From NCBI RefSeq assembly GCF_013214175.1, contig NZ_JABSPA010000001.1, positions 550,810 to 608,518 on the forward strand: 57,709 nucleotides of DNA. The letters run 5' to 3'. This stretch comes from Colwellia sp. (GTDB taxonomy: Bacteria; Pseudomonadota; Gammaproteobacteria; Enterobacterales; Alteromonadaceae). The notes beneath the pieces were generated by a model. It made no database searches, was not told where the DNA came from, and saw only the letters and a list, made by a program, of their open reading frames with translations. The translations under genes were made by a program, and so were the position numbers. Below, piece by piece: positions 45,473 through 54,939 of the stretch (within the stretch, counting starts at the first letter, position 1; the number at the start of each line of letters is the position of its first letter).

Positions 45473-47377
45473 TTAAAGCCCACTGACCTCCTCAAAATCG
45501 GCATCTATGACATCGCTATCGTTAGCTGCGTTTGCTTGCTCAGACGCTGCACTTTCAGTGTTAGCCTGCGCTTGAGCTTGCATTGCTAAGTTATAAGTAT
45601 CATTTAATGCATCGTGACGCACTTCAATCGCTTGTTTATCATTACCATTAACTGCCATTTTTAATTGCTCAATTAAGGTATTAAAACTTGCTCGTTGCTC
45701 ATCACTAAAGTCGCTCATTGCTCCCGTTACTGTATGAATTAAATGATCTGCTTGATTACGCTGTTCAATGAGTTCACGCTTAAGCTTGTCTTGAGCTGAA
45801 TTTTGCTCAGCTTCATTAACCATGCGATTTACGTCATCTTCCGATAAACCACTCGATGCTGTGATAGTAATAGCTTGCTCTTTGCCTGTGGCCTTGTCCG
45901 TTGCGGTCACATTTAAAATACCATTGGCATCTATATCAAAGCTAACCTCTACTTGTGCACTGCCGCGAGGGCCTGCTTTAATATCGGTTAAGTTAAATTG
46001 CCCCAATGACTTATTATCGCTGGCCATGTCACGCTCACCTTGTAATACATGAACAGTTACCGAGCTTTGGTTATCTTCTGCAGTCGAAAACACCTCACTT
46101 GCACGTGTTGGGATAGTGGTATTTTTACTAATTAACTTAGTAACAATACCGCCTAGGGTTTCAATGCCTAAAGACAAGGGTGTTACATCAAGCAATAACA
46201 CGTCATTTACCGTGCCTGATAATACCCCTGATTGAATTGATGCACCTAGGGCGACTGCTTCATCTGGGTTAATATCTTTACGCGGCTCTTTTTTAAATAA
46301 GCTTTGTACCGCCTCTTGTACTTTCGGCATACGGCTTTGACCGCCGACTAAAATAACATCGCTGATATCGCTAATGCTTAAACCGGCATCTTTTAATGCT
46401 TGTTTACACGGTGCAATGGTGCGTTGAACTAAGTCATCTACTAAAGACTCTAATTTAGCCCTAGTTACTTTAATATTCATATGCTTAGGACCACTGGCAT
46501 CGGCGGTAACGTAAGGCAAATTAATATCGGTTTGCTTGGTTGATGATAACTCGATTTTAGCATTTTCAGCGGCTTCTTTTACCCTTTGCATAGCTAAAGC
46601 ATCGCTGGTCAGATCAATGCCTTGATCTTTTTTGAACTCTGCGACAAGATAGTTAATCAGTGCGCTGTCAAAGTCTTCTCCGCCTAAATAGGTATCGCCA
46701 TTAGTGGCCAATACTTCAAACTGCTTTTCACCCTCTAGGTTAGATATTTCAATAATAGAAACATCAAAGGTACCGCCACCTAAATCGTAAACCACTATTT
46801 TTTGTTCAGAGTTTTGTTCACCGTCTTTACTTTTATCTACCCCGTAAGCTAATGCTGCCGCTGTCGGCTCGTTGATAATACGTTTAACATTTAGACCGGC
46901 AATTTTACCTGCATCTTTAGTGGCCTGGCGCTGTGAGTCATTAAAGTAAGCCGGTACGGTTATTACCGCTTCGGTAACTTTTTCACCTAAATAGGCTTCG
47001 GCATCTTTTTTTAATTTCATCAATATTTGAGCAGAAATTTGCTGTGGCGATATCGCTTTACCGTCAATTTCTACCCAGGCATCACCATTGTCAGCTTTTA
47101 CAATTTTGTAGGGTGATAATTCAATGTTTTTTTGCAGTAATTCATCATCAAACTTGCGGCCAATTAAACGTTTAATAGCGAACAAAGTATTTTTTGAATT
47201 GCTCACTGCTTGTCTTTTTGCCGGATTTCCGGCTAATATTTCATCGTTGCCATAGGCGATAATCGAGGGCGTGGTACGATTACCCTCGCTATTTTCAATG
47301 ATGGTAGCTTTGCCACTTTCCATTACCGCGACACATGAATTTGTTGTACCTAAGTCAATACCAATAATTTTAGTCAT
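45473..47377 (-). CDS. dnaK: Hsp70 chaperone DnaK
   Basis: DnaK binds unfolded peptides in an ATP cycle. The ATPase domain begins [19 protein letters not shown] and includes [11 protein letters not shown] and [11 protein letters not shown]; the linker [18 protein letters not shown] and the substrate domain follow. The C-terminus ends ADFEEVSGL rather than the usual EEVKDKK. The start at 47377 follows AAGGAAAA; an upstream in-frame ATG (47413) is unlikely. No grpE or dnaJ is next to it, and several usually fixed positions differ, so this is probably a second dnaK copy, as known in Colwellia. It diverges from a Crp/Fnr-type gene. Confidence 0.95.
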   Translation of the reverse strand: MTKIIGIDLGTTNSCVAVMESGKATIIENSEGNRTTPSIIAYGNDEILAGNPAKRQAVSNSKNTLFAIKRLIGRKFDDELLQKNIELSPYKIVKADNGDAWVEIDGKAISPQQISAQILMKLKKDAEAYLGEKVTEAVITVPAYFNDSQRQATKDAGKIAGLNVKRIINEPTAAALAYGVDKSKDGEQNSEQKIVVYDLGGGTFDVSIIEISNLEGEKQFEVLATNGDTYLGGEDFDSALINYLVAEFKKDQGIDLTSDALAMQRVKEAAENAKIELSSTKQTDINLPYVTADASGPKHMNIKVTRAKLESLVDDLVQRTIAPCKQALKDAGLSISDISDVILVGGQSRMPKVQEAVQSLFKKEPRKDINPDEAVALGASIQSGVLSGTVNDVLLLDVTPLSLGIETLGGIVTKLISKNTTIPTRASEVFSTAEDNQSSVTVHVLQGERDMASDNKSLGQFNLTDIKAGPRGSAQVEVSFDIDANGILNVTATDKATGKEQAITITASSGLSEDDVNRMVNEAEQNSAQDKLKRELIEQRNQADHLIHTVTGAMSDFSDEQRASFNTLIEQLKMAVNGNDKQAIEVRHDALNDTYNLAMQAQAQANTESAASEQANAANDSDVIDADFEEVSGL

Positions 47378-47521
47378 TATAATTTTCCTTTTATCATTGT
47401 AGAAAAGCAGCACCTTGAGTTTTTTTTAGTTGTCTTAACTACGCGCTGCTAGCTGTACCAATAGAATTAATTAATCCGTTTGGTCTTAGTGGGGCTATCA
47501 TACGGGCTTAACAAAAGTGCT

Positions 47522-47541
47522 ACTGTCAGATAAGTGACAGT
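47522..47541. promoter_or_regulatory. Crp/Fnr-type operator candidate TGTCA-N6-TGACA
   Basis: ACTGTCAGATAAGTGACAGT is a perfect 7+7 inverted repeat with a 6-base centre, the geometry of Crp sites, with half-site TGTCA instead of TGTGA. The centre stands about 66 bases before the predicted start of the Crp/Fnr-type gene. Its other side faces dnaK. Confidence 0.65.
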
Positions 47542-47563
47542 TTTCACAAAGAAATTAAATTAA

Positions 47564-47591
47564 TTGTACTCTGACGCTATCTAGGTAGAAT
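47564..47591 (+). promoter_or_regulatory. Promoter of the Crp/Fnr-type gene
   Basis: TTGTAC (47564-47569) and TAGAAT (47586-47591) are separated by 16 bases. Transcription would start near 47598. AGGAAG before the ATG at 47627 is the ribosome-binding site. Confidence 0.6.
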
Positions 47592-47626
47592 ATTATTAAG
47601 TTAGCTTATTCACATCTAGGAAGATC

Positions 47627-48388
47627 ATGAGCAAGGCCTTAATACCGGTAAGTTATCAAGCCAGTGCGACTTTAGTAAAGCAAGCAAAGTTGTTTGCCGA
47701 GCTACCGCAGGTTTTGTTGGAAAAAATGCAGCGAGACTTTCATGTCACCACCTGGCATAAGGGTCAGTACATTAGTGCTGAAATATTAACAAAGCAGTTC
47801 TTTGTCTTGCTTGATGGCCAAGTTGAACTGAAAAAAGTTCATCCGGAAACGGCTCGTGAAGCCACAGTAGATATTTTTTACCCAGGTGATAGTTTCGATG
47901 TGATGGTACTGCTTGATGGCAAACCCCATGAGGTGATTATTGCGCCGCTAAATACAGTGCGCTTATTAAGCATACCTATAGAGACCATGCGCCAGTGGAT
48001 TTGGACTTACCCTGAGGTTAATAATCAATTCTTACCTTATTTAGCGCAGAAAATGCGTGAACATGAGCAGCGCGCCACCAGTTTGGTGCTACATGATACC
48101 AGTACCCGTTTAAGTCGTTTGATACTAAAATACATCGAAAAAATTAACAGTTATAACGGCGCACCAGATTGTGAGCATAAGCAGCATTTGGTTAACGGCT
48201 TAAATGATGAAACATTAGCGCGCATGGTGGGTTCAGTCAGACAAGTAGTCAACAAGCAACTCAGGCATTGGCAAGCGCAGGGTATTTTAGAGAAGAAACG
48301 TAATCAGTTAATAATTAAGGATTTACAGGCGTTAGAGCAAGAAGCGCATTATGATACTCAGTACGATCAAGCTCAGTTGATCAAGTAA
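47627..48388 (+). CDS. Crp/Fnr-family transcriptional regulator
   Basis: The 253-residue protein has a cyclic-nucleotide-binding-like domain (about residues 20-135; FYPGDSFDVMVLLDGKPHEV), a dimer helix and a C-terminal winged helix. The recognition helix reads MVGSVRQVVNKQLRHW with Arg205 and Gln206, where Crp has Arg-Glu. The cAMP-contacting residues of Crp are not conserved, and no Fnr-type cysteines are present, so the signal is unknown. The TGTCA-type operator candidate just upstream fits autoregulation and control of the divergent dnaK. Confidence 0.88.
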   Translation: MSKALIPVSYQASATLVKQAKLFAELPQVLLEKMQRDFHVTTWHKGQYISAEILTKQFFVLLDGQVELKKVHPETAREATVDIFYPGDSFDVMVLLDGKPHEVIIAPLNTVRLLSIPIETMRQWIWTYPEVNNQFLPYLAQKMREHEQRATSLVLHDTSTRLSRLILKYIEKINSYNGAPDCEHKQHLVNGLNDETLARMVGSVRQVVNKQLRHWQAQGILEKKRNQLIIKDLQALEQEAHYDTQYDQAQLIK

Positions 48389-48448
48389 AGGTTCTAGCGA
48401 AGTAAGCATAATTAAAGGCATCTTATTCAGAACTACAGGCATAGTCCT

Positions 48449-48485
48449 GGAGCACAGTACAACCAAACTGGTGCTCCTTCTTTAT
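48449..48485 (+). terminator. Probable terminator of the Crp/Fnr-type gene
   Basis: GGAGCACAGT pairs with ACTGGTGCTCC with a one-base bulge. TTCTTTAT follows, a moderate T-run. Confidence 0.65.
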
Positions 48486-48553
48486 CTGTGAACTAGTGGC
48501 TTTACTGCCAGAAGATTGTGGTAAAAATTGTCTTTAATATAGTCTTTAGCATC

Positions 48554-49765
48554 TTACCAAGTTGCGCCAGCTTGAATATAAACCACGGTATCTTCAGGCC
48601 CTTTAGCTAAATCAGTTCCCATAGTAAAACCATAACGCTTGGCAATTAAATAACGAAAGCCAACACCGTAGTTATGCACTGACTCAGCGCTGCTTAACTC
48701 ACTAAAACTTTGTGCTGCTCTACCTACACCGGTAAAGGCATTAAACTTCCAGCGGTAGTTGTACTTATAAGTAAATTCAATTTCAGATACCGCGACTTTA
48801 TTGCCTTGATATCTAATCGCGGGTACACCGCGTAAATCGACACTAGGTGGCACATAAGAAGGCAACTTCACCTCATCATTGGCATTGACACCGTCGTATT
48901 GCAGCCTTAAAGCAAAAAGATATTTTTCTGAGAATTGCCAGTAATTTAACCCGGAAAAGTGATAACTCATGTAGTCAACATCACTACCAATGGCGTCATC
49001 AAAGCGGGTGATATGCATTTGATAGTCATAACCGTGTTCAGGATTCATTGGGTTATTTCGTGAGTCAAATTCAGCCAACAGACCAAAACCTGAAGTCGTC
49101 ACTGATTGAGATAAATGATGATCAAAAAAAGTATTAACCGTATCATTCAAAGTATCCGTAGGAAAAAAGCTAACATCTTTAACGTTGGCTAAACTCGTTT
49201 CTACGCTTCTATAGACCTGACGACCGCCAAGAAACCATTTACTTTCTCCAAGGCGCATTCTCAATTCTTGCAATACTATCGGACCATTGATATTTAGCTC
49301 AATTGGCCGCTTTAAGTCAGTACCACCTAATGAGTAAAAGTCTAAATTGAAATCGCTGTACAGCATATAACCTTTGTAACGTACGGTATCTTTAAGCCAA
49401 AAGCCCATGTGACCAAAACCAAAACCTTTACTGCCATTGGCGGTAGCGCCAGCGCCCACTAAAGAAATATTACTGGGCAAAACAAAATGTTTACTATTGT
49501 CGCTGTGCGTAATTCGTTGTTTCTTTTGTTCATCAGACTCATGAAAAAACACCCCTAACAGTGCTAAACCATTACCGGTTGCTGGTTCGGTAATGATAGT
49601 TGGCACGGGTAGAAAGCCTAAAGGTACTTCAGACAGATAGCGACTTGCATCTAACATGCCGTCATCTAGGTCGAACATATATTTATCAATAAAAGATGCT
49701 GCATTGACAGTTGGCATTAAACTAAGCAATAACGAGGCAATTAGGAGTTTGTTGCTGGCCTTCAT
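48554..49765 (-). CDS. BamA/TamA-like outer-membrane barrel without POTRA domains (second copy)
   Basis: The 403-residue protein has a signal peptide ending at VNAASF and a barrel with LLAEFDSRNNPMNPEHGYDYQM, the same type of motif as in the other two barrels. The start of the barrel has GFLPVPTIITEPATGNGLALLGVFF. It ends in Trp (AGATW), as accepted by the BAM machinery. It lacks POTRA domains. It lies 111 bases from the sulfatase gene, but a terminator stands between. Confidence 0.8.
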   Translation of the reverse strand: MKASNKLLIASLLLSLMPTVNAASFIDKYMFDLDDGMLDASRYLSEVPLGFLPVPTIITEPATGNGLALLGVFFHESDEQKKQRITHSDNSKHFVLPSNISLVGAGATANGSKGFGFGHMGFWLKDTVRYKGYMLYSDFNLDFYSLGGTDLKRPIELNINGPIVLQELRMRLGESKWFLGGRQVYRSVETSLANVKDVSFFPTDTLNDTVNTFFDHHLSQSVTTSGFGLLAEFDSRNNPMNPEHGYDYQMHITRFDDAIGSDVDYMSYHFSGLNYWQFSEKYLFALRLQYDGVNANDEVKLPSYVPPSVDLRGVPAIRYQGNKVAVSEIEFTYKYNYRWKFNAFTGVGRAAQSFSELSSAESVHNYGVGFRYLIAKRYGFTMGTDLAKGPEDTVVYIQAGATW

Positions 49766-49792
49766 TATTAAAATCCTTAGTAATATTAAAGT

Positions 49793-49824
49793 AAAAAGAG
49801 CTTATTGATACATTCAATAAGCTC
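49793..49824 (-). terminator. Terminator of the sulfatase gene
   Basis: GAGCTTATTGA and TCAATAAGCTC form a perfect 11-bp stem with a 5-base loop. On the minus strand CTTTTTAC follows. Confidence 0.85.
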
Positions 49825-49876
49825 AAGGTAATATTTACGTCTTAGTCTAAATTTCAGCTTATAGTTCAGCGTAAAT

Positions 49877-51484
49877 TTAAAATCCTAAGCCAATGTTTTT
49901 AGGAGGGAATTTTTTAAACGTTGCTGCATGTGCTTTCGCTTCCGCACCCAACGATGCAACCCAAGGATTCATTCTATGGCCAACAGGTAGTTCTTCTTTA
50001 GGGTCAACAAATAAGTTAAAAACCCATGGTGATAAACCGAAGTCACTTATACTGGCATAATCAATATTTTGAAACGAATTATGTAATTGCATAGTTTTCA
50101 TATGAATTTTATATTCGCGTACTCTAACCGCCATAAAATTAGTATTTAGCCAAACATAAACTTGCTCACGTTTACTCTGGCCATTATCCGTTAATAAGAA
50201 TGAGCTTTGATCTATGCCATCGATATAACGATCACTAGGTATATTATTAGTCGCACCAGCAATGTTTACTGTGGTATTAAAAAGATCCATTAGGTCAAAT
50301 AACTCAGCACTAGTGCGAGGCGCTATCATACCGGGCCAATAAGCAATGCCCGGAACTCGAATGCCACCTTCAAATGAGGTACCTTTACCGCCTCTAAATG
50401 GCGTGTATCCTGCGTCAGGCCAGGCATCACGTTGTGGTCCATTATCTGAGGTGATGAAAATAAAGGTATTATCAGCGATTCCTGCTTTTTCGACCGCTTG
50501 TACGATACGGCCTATAAGGGCATCAACTTCTACCACATTATCTTTATAAGGATATTTACTGGCACTTTTACCTTTAAACTCTTTACTCGGATGATTGTCA
50601 GCATGAACACGCATAAAGTTGTGGGCAATAAAAAAAGGCTTGTCACCTTTAGCTAAAGTGCTAATTTTGTTCATAGTGAAATCGGCCAAAATATGATCGG
50701 CTTCGGCAAATTGGTCAAGGCCCGTTGTTTTATCCACCACCTTTTCTTTTTTGCCTTTTGCGCCGTAATACATATCTATTTTACCAGACACTTTTTTAAA
50801 TCGTGCTAGCTTTTCTTCATCGAGTACTAAGTCAGGGTAACGGCGGTAATCAAACTGTTGTGTTAACTCTTTTTGTGAAGCGTAATATCCTTGGAACTCA
50901 TCAAAACCTACTTGATGTGGGCGCATGCCTTTAAGCTCTCCTGTATGCCATTTACCCGTTAACACTGTGTGATAGCCAACATTAGACAGTATTTTTGCGA
51001 CACTGTCTTCACTGGCCCATGGGTTATTGGTAAGTGTATCGCCAGCTAATATGGGACGAATAAGCCCTGTGCGCATTGGCAGGCGACCAGTCATCATCGC
51101 TGAACGCGTCGGGGTACAAGTCGGTTGTGAGTAAGTCGACGTTAATGACAGTCCCTTACTTGCTAATCTATCAATATTTGGTGTCGCTGCACCAATATGA
51201 GCGCCACCACCAAAAGCTCCACCGATATCACCAAAGCCTAAGTCATCAACAACTAACCATAAAATATTAGGGCGTTTACCTTTTCTATTTTTTAGCTGTG
51301 CGAGTTTTTTTGTCGCGACTTTATCTTGTGCTGCACGAGGTATGGCCGGCTGCATATGATCTGAGGTGGCAACTGCCCGAGATAGGCCGCTAGTATTAGC
51401 GAAAACAGGTAAAAAAGAGCTTACAGCCAATAAGCTCATCGTTAGCGAACTTATCAATAGGCGAGGGTGTTTTTTTGTCATCAT
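49877..51484 (-). CDS. Exported sulfatase (arylsulfatase A-like, type I)
   Basis: This 535-residue enzyme has a signal peptide ending near VFANT. The calcium-binding motif is NILWLVVDDLGFGD. The active-site signature is CTPTRSAMMTG with Cys123, which must be converted to formylglycine. Further motifs are GKWHTG and TSDNGPQ. It should hydrolyse sulfate esters, perhaps of algal polysaccharides or aryl sulfates. No formylglycine-generating enzyme is encoded in the window, so maturation must use one elsewhere. Flanking envelope proteins may be related in function. Confidence 0.93.
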   Translation of the reverse strand: MMTKKHPRLLISSLTMSLLAVSSFLPVFANTSGLSRAVATSDHMQPAIPRAAQDKVATKKLAQLKNRKGKRPNILWLVVDDLGFGDIGGAFGGGAHIGAATPNIDRLASKGLSLTSTYSQPTCTPTRSAMMTGRLPMRTGLIRPILAGDTLTNNPWASEDSVAKILSNVGYHTVLTGKWHTGELKGMRPHQVGFDEFQGYYASQKELTQQFDYRRYPDLVLDEEKLARFKKVSGKIDMYYGAKGKKEKVVDKTTGLDQFAEADHILADFTMNKISTLAKGDKPFFIAHNFMRVHADNHPSKEFKGKSASKYPYKDNVVEVDALIGRIVQAVEKAGIADNTFIFITSDNGPQRDAWPDAGYTPFRGGKGTSFEGGIRVPGIAYWPGMIAPRTSAELFDLMDLFNTTVNIAGATNNIPSDRYIDGIDQSSFLLTDNGQSKREQVYVWLNTNFMAVRVREYKIHMKTMQLHNSFQNIDYASISDFGLSPWVFNLFVDPKEELPVGHRMNPWVASLGAEAKAHAATFKKFPPKNIGLGF

Positions 51485-51857
51485 TTAATCCTTTAAGTAA
51501 GGGCTTAATTTTCATTCGTGAACAGCTTTTTTTACTCGTTACTGCGAGTGTAATGAGTCTGAGCGACGGACTGTTTAACGATGCTAATAAAGTTACGCTA
51601 GATTAATGGTTTAGCAGGAGAAATGCTAGGAAAACAAGCGTAAATTGTAACTTGCAGTTAACAAAGTTTTAAGACAAAATATAATTTGTTAGATAATCCT
51701 AACAAGTTAATTTACATGGAAATAAGCTATTAAAATTTGCTACCCATTTTAACTAAGAATATTAACGAAGTGATATATTCCCCGTGAATATTCTTAGTGC
51801 TAATGTCTGCGCAATCGATGGACTTAATCTTGCCGATCTTATGAAGGAATATTTGCA
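51485..51857. other. Divergent intergenic region with two inverted repeats
   Basis: There is no gene in 373 bases between the sulfatase gene and the next outer-membrane protein gene. One repeat is AATTTGTTAG (51683-51692) with CTAACAAGTT (51699-51708), matching at nine of ten positions. A second, longer one at 51752-51798 is listed separately. They could be operators for either gene. Confidence 0.5.
51752..51798. repeat. 12-bp inverted repeat with a 23-base spacer
   Basis: ACTAAGAATATT (51752-51763) and AATATTCTTAGT (51787-51798) are exact inverses. They lie about 60 bases before the next gene and could bind a regulator or form a stem in its leader. Confidence 0.8.
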
Positions 51858-52538
51858 GTGAAAATGAATAAATTATCAATGCTATTTTTGTCTGGCAGCT
51901 TAGCTGCAATACCAACTGTTTTACAAGCTACAGAAACAACACAAACCAATGAAACAACCCATAAACAAGTGGATATCTCTGATCCTATGGCCGTTTATAC
52001 GGGCGGTGCGTTAACAGGCGGTAATGATGGTTTAGGTGGTGCCTTTCAATTTGGTCTTCATAAAGGCGATTGGGGGATTTTAGGCAAAGTTGAAGCAAAA
52101 AAAAATCTTGATGCTTATCGTGCGCGTTTGTTTACGCCCAATAGTAAAACGGGCACCGGTATTTTTATCGATGCGGGTACTGACTCCTCTAGAGAAGGCA
52201 TTACTTCTAATTACGCCACTGTCGGTGTTTTACAGGTAATACCGTTAGCGAAGCATTTAAAATTATACGCAGGTCTAACTTACGGTAAGTCATGGGAAGC
52301 GCATGAGCTTTTTTCCGAAACAAAAATTGTCATTGCTCAATCATATTTTAAATATGATATTAATGATAAATTTTATATGATGTTAAATCCTCAATATACC
52401 TATGGTTTTGACGGTGAAAAAACACGTAAGTTTATGATGGAGTTCAATTTTGGTTATCATATTGATGCAACTAAGTTGGTTTACTTGGAAACGTCAACTG
52501 AAGAGGTGGTTATCCTTAATTTCAAATTTAAGATTTAA
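51858..52538 (+). CDS. Outer-membrane beta-barrel protein, unknown function
   Basis: The 226-residue product has a signal peptide ending near VLQATET. The rest alternates in the pattern of membrane strands: AVYTGGALTGGNDGLGGAFQ, ATVGVLQVIPLAKHLKLYAG, YMMLNPQYTYGF and MEFNFGYHI. The terminal residues are FKFKI. GTG at 51858 fits the AAGGAA site at 51844-51849; ATG 51864 is the alternative. No family was recognised. Confidence 0.6.
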   Translation: MKMNKLSMLFLSGSLAAIPTVLQATETTQTNETTHKQVDISDPMAVYTGGALTGGNDGLGGAFQFGLHKGDWGILGKVEAKKNLDAYRARLFTPNSKTGTGIFIDAGTDSSREGITSNYATVGVLQVIPLAKHLKLYAGLTYGKSWEAHELFSETKIVIAQSYFKYDINDKFYMMLNPQYTYGFDGEKTRKFMMEFNFGYHIDATKLVYLETSTEEVVILNFKFKI

Positions 52539-52593
52539 ATTTAAGCTTCAGTAAAACGATTGATTTTTTACTAGTAACCTATGAGGAAGTAAA

Positions 52594-54822
52594 ATGAGAA
52601 ATGATTTTTATGCTTACTGGCGAGCAAAACTTAAAAGCACACTTTTGCTTTGCTTTATTATTTGTTCTTCTTATTCCGCTGTGGCAAATGATTGGCCGCA
52701 AGAGTTAACGGGTGATAAAGGCACTATTGTGGTGTATCAACCGCAACCGGAAAAGCTAGTTGGCAATATATTAACTGGCCGCGCGGCAATGTCGCTGGAG
52801 TTAATAGATGAACCAGCACCCATTTTTGGTGTCTTTTGGTTCTCGGCAAAAATCACCACGGATCGCGGTGAAAATACCGTCACCATTAGCCAATTAAAAG
52901 TGACTAAAGTGGGTTGGCCTGATTCAAAAGATGCGGCAGAAAAGCAATTTAGTCAATTTGTTGAAGCGCAATTAGCAAATTCGTCTTTTACCTCTTCGCT
53001 ATCAAAATTGACTGCCAGTTTAACGAATGAAGAGCAAGTTAAAGCTAGCCTAGCTCTAATCAAAAATGACGCACCAGAAATTATATTCACCGATATTTTA
53101 TCAGTATTACTTAGTTATGATGGTGAACCCATTTTCAGAGATATTGAAAACAGTAATTATCAGCGGGCGCTAAATACACCATTAGCTGTCATTAAAAGCA
53201 AAACTGAAAACCAAGGCAAGTTTTATTTAACCAGTGGCCACCTATGGTATCAAGCAGAAAATGCGCTAGGGCCATGGTCAATGCTTGCAAACCCTCCCGC
53301 GGATCTTAAAAGACTGATACCCAAGCCAGAAGACCAAAGTGACACACCACAAGTTATTAGCGCGCCTAATATCATTACTGCTACCAAGGCAACTGAATTG
53401 GTGGTTTCTGATGGTAATGCCAAGTGGACTAGTTTAGTGGGTGGTAAATTACTGTATGTTGAAAATACTGAAACACCATGGCTACGTGAGCTGAGCAGTG
53501 GTGATATGTATGTATTGCTGTCAGGTCGCTGGTTTCGTAGTAAAAGTGAAAAAGGGCCTTGGGCTTTTGTTCGCGGTGATAAATTGCCGAAGAGTTTTCA
53601 AGAGATCCCGCCTGAGTCTGCTATTGGCGGTTTAAGAACTTCGGTTGCCGGCACAGATGAAGCTGAGCAAGCAATTTTAGATGCTCAAATTCCACAAACA
53701 GCCGCGATAAAGCGTAGTGAAGCAAAGTTGACGGTAAGTTATGATGGCGAGCCCAAATTTGAACAGATAGTGGCTACCCAAGTAGCGTATGCGGTTAATA
53801 CCTCGGCGCAAGTACTTAAAATAGCGAACAAATATTATGCAGTTGATAATGGCGTTTGGTTTGTATCATCACTTCCAAAAGGTCCTTGGCGAGTAGCGGA
53901 TAATATTCCTAAAGAAGCTATCGCGCAAATTCCGCCTAGTTCTCCTATGTATAACACCACGTATGTGACAATTTATGACTCAACCCCCGAGGTTGTTTAT
54001 GTAGGTTATACCCCAGGTTATTTATGGTCTTATCCTTATTATGGTGTACCTATTTATGGCACAGGTTGGTATTACCCACCTTATTATGTTGGTGGCTGGT
54101 ATTACCCTAGACCTCCTACTTGGGGATTACATGTTGGTTATAACCCATGGACAGGTTGGAATGTTGGCGTAAGTTGGGGCAGCCCATTCTTTAGAGTTGG
54201 TGTGGTATGGCACGGTGGTTATCACCATCATCCAAGACCATGTTGTGGTCGTTACTACGGTGGTGGTTATCGCGGCAATACCAACATCAATATTAATGGT
54301 AATGTCAATATTGGCAACTCGGTTAGCATTGCCAATCGCGCCCATGCACAGCAAAGGATTTCTGCAAACCCGGCCAACAGAGCGGGCGGAAAAATAGCGC
54401 AAGGTAACCTAACAAATAGCCGAGCAAGTAACCTGTACAATCAAGGCATAAATAAAAAGCGTAATGCCATAACTAAGCCAACTAATCGCCAGTTAAATAA
54501 AGCGAAAGTTGCGCCAAAACGGGCCAATAATGTCTACGCCGATAAAAATGGGGGCGTGGTTCGTCATGAAAATGGTCAGTGGCAAAATCGCACTAATAAA
54601 AATTGGCAGGCTATTCCTAAACAAAGCACGCTAAATTCCTCAACTCGTCCTAACCGTCAGCCTAGTATCTCTCAACCTAGTCATCAGCAGCTAAATAGGC
54701 AAGGCGCTAATAATCGCACATTTGACCACCAAAAAATGAATCGAGAACTACATGGCAGGCAAATGGGTAATATGTCACGAGGCGGTCATCAGCCTACGGG
54801 CAATGCACGCCGAGCTAGGTAG
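52594..54822 (+). CDS. Exported protein with three internal repeats and a Tyr/Gly/Trp-rich region
   Basis: The 742-residue protein has a signal peptide ending near AVANDW. Three modules of about 95 residues follow an N-terminal domain: near residues 170, 267 and 380, with shared landmarks such as SYDGEPxF, a middle xYYxxxxGxWFxS, and GPW near the end (for example KGPWRVAD). Residues about 455-560 are rich in Tyr, Gly, Trp and Pro (YYPPYYVGGWYYPRPP), then His and Asn. The C-terminus is a basic, Asn/Gln-rich tail. Such proteins have been annotated as carbohydrate-binding, but that is not certain. Function unknown; surface attachment or a structural role is an inference. Confidence 0.6.
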   Translation: MRNDFYAYWRAKLKSTLLLCFIICSSYSAVANDWPQELTGDKGTIVVYQPQPEKLVGNILTGRAAMSLELIDEPAPIFGVFWFSAKITTDRGENTVTISQLKVTKVGWPDSKDAAEKQFSQFVEAQLANSSFTSSLSKLTASLTNEEQVKASLALIKNDAPEIIFTDILSVLLSYDGEPIFRDIENSNYQRALNTPLAVIKSKTENQGKFYLTSGHLWYQAENALGPWSMLANPPADLKRLIPKPEDQSDTPQVISAPNIITATKATELVVSDGNAKWTSLVGGKLLYVENTETPWLRELSSGDMYVLLSGRWFRSKSEKGPWAFVRGDKLPKSFQEIPPESAIGGLRTSVAGTDEAEQAILDAQIPQTAAIKRSEAKLTVSYDGEPKFEQIVATQVAYAVNTSAQVLKIANKYYAVDNGVWFVSSLPKGPWRVADNIPKEAIAQIPPSSPMYNTTYVTIYDSTPEVVYVGYTPGYLWSYPYYGVPIYGTGWYYPPYYVGGWYYPRPPTWGLHVGYNPWTGWNVGVSWGSPFFRVGVVWHGGYHHHPRPCCGRYYGGGYRGNTNININGNVNIGNSVSIANRAHAQQRISANPANRAGGKIAQGNLTNSRASNLYNQGINKKRNAITKPTNRQLNKAKVAPKRANNVYADKNGGVVRHENGQWQNRTNKNWQAIPKQSTLNSSTRPNRQPSISQPSHQQLNRQGANNRTFDHQKMNRELHGRQMGNMSRGGHQPTGNARRAR

Positions 54823-54939
54823 TTTGTTCGTTGCGGCATTAGCACTACAAATAAGTAAGTTTGCATAAAATATAATACGGAAATCAGCACTAAAACTAGC
54901 GTTAATTTTAACTTAGCAATGAAATTAAAAGGAATCAAA

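Noticed and set aside
47465..47520. A sigma-32 promoter for dnaK on the minus strand
   Set aside because: A CCCCACTA-like -10 exists, but the upstream CTTTTG is a poor -35 and the spacing is about 17 rather than 13-15.
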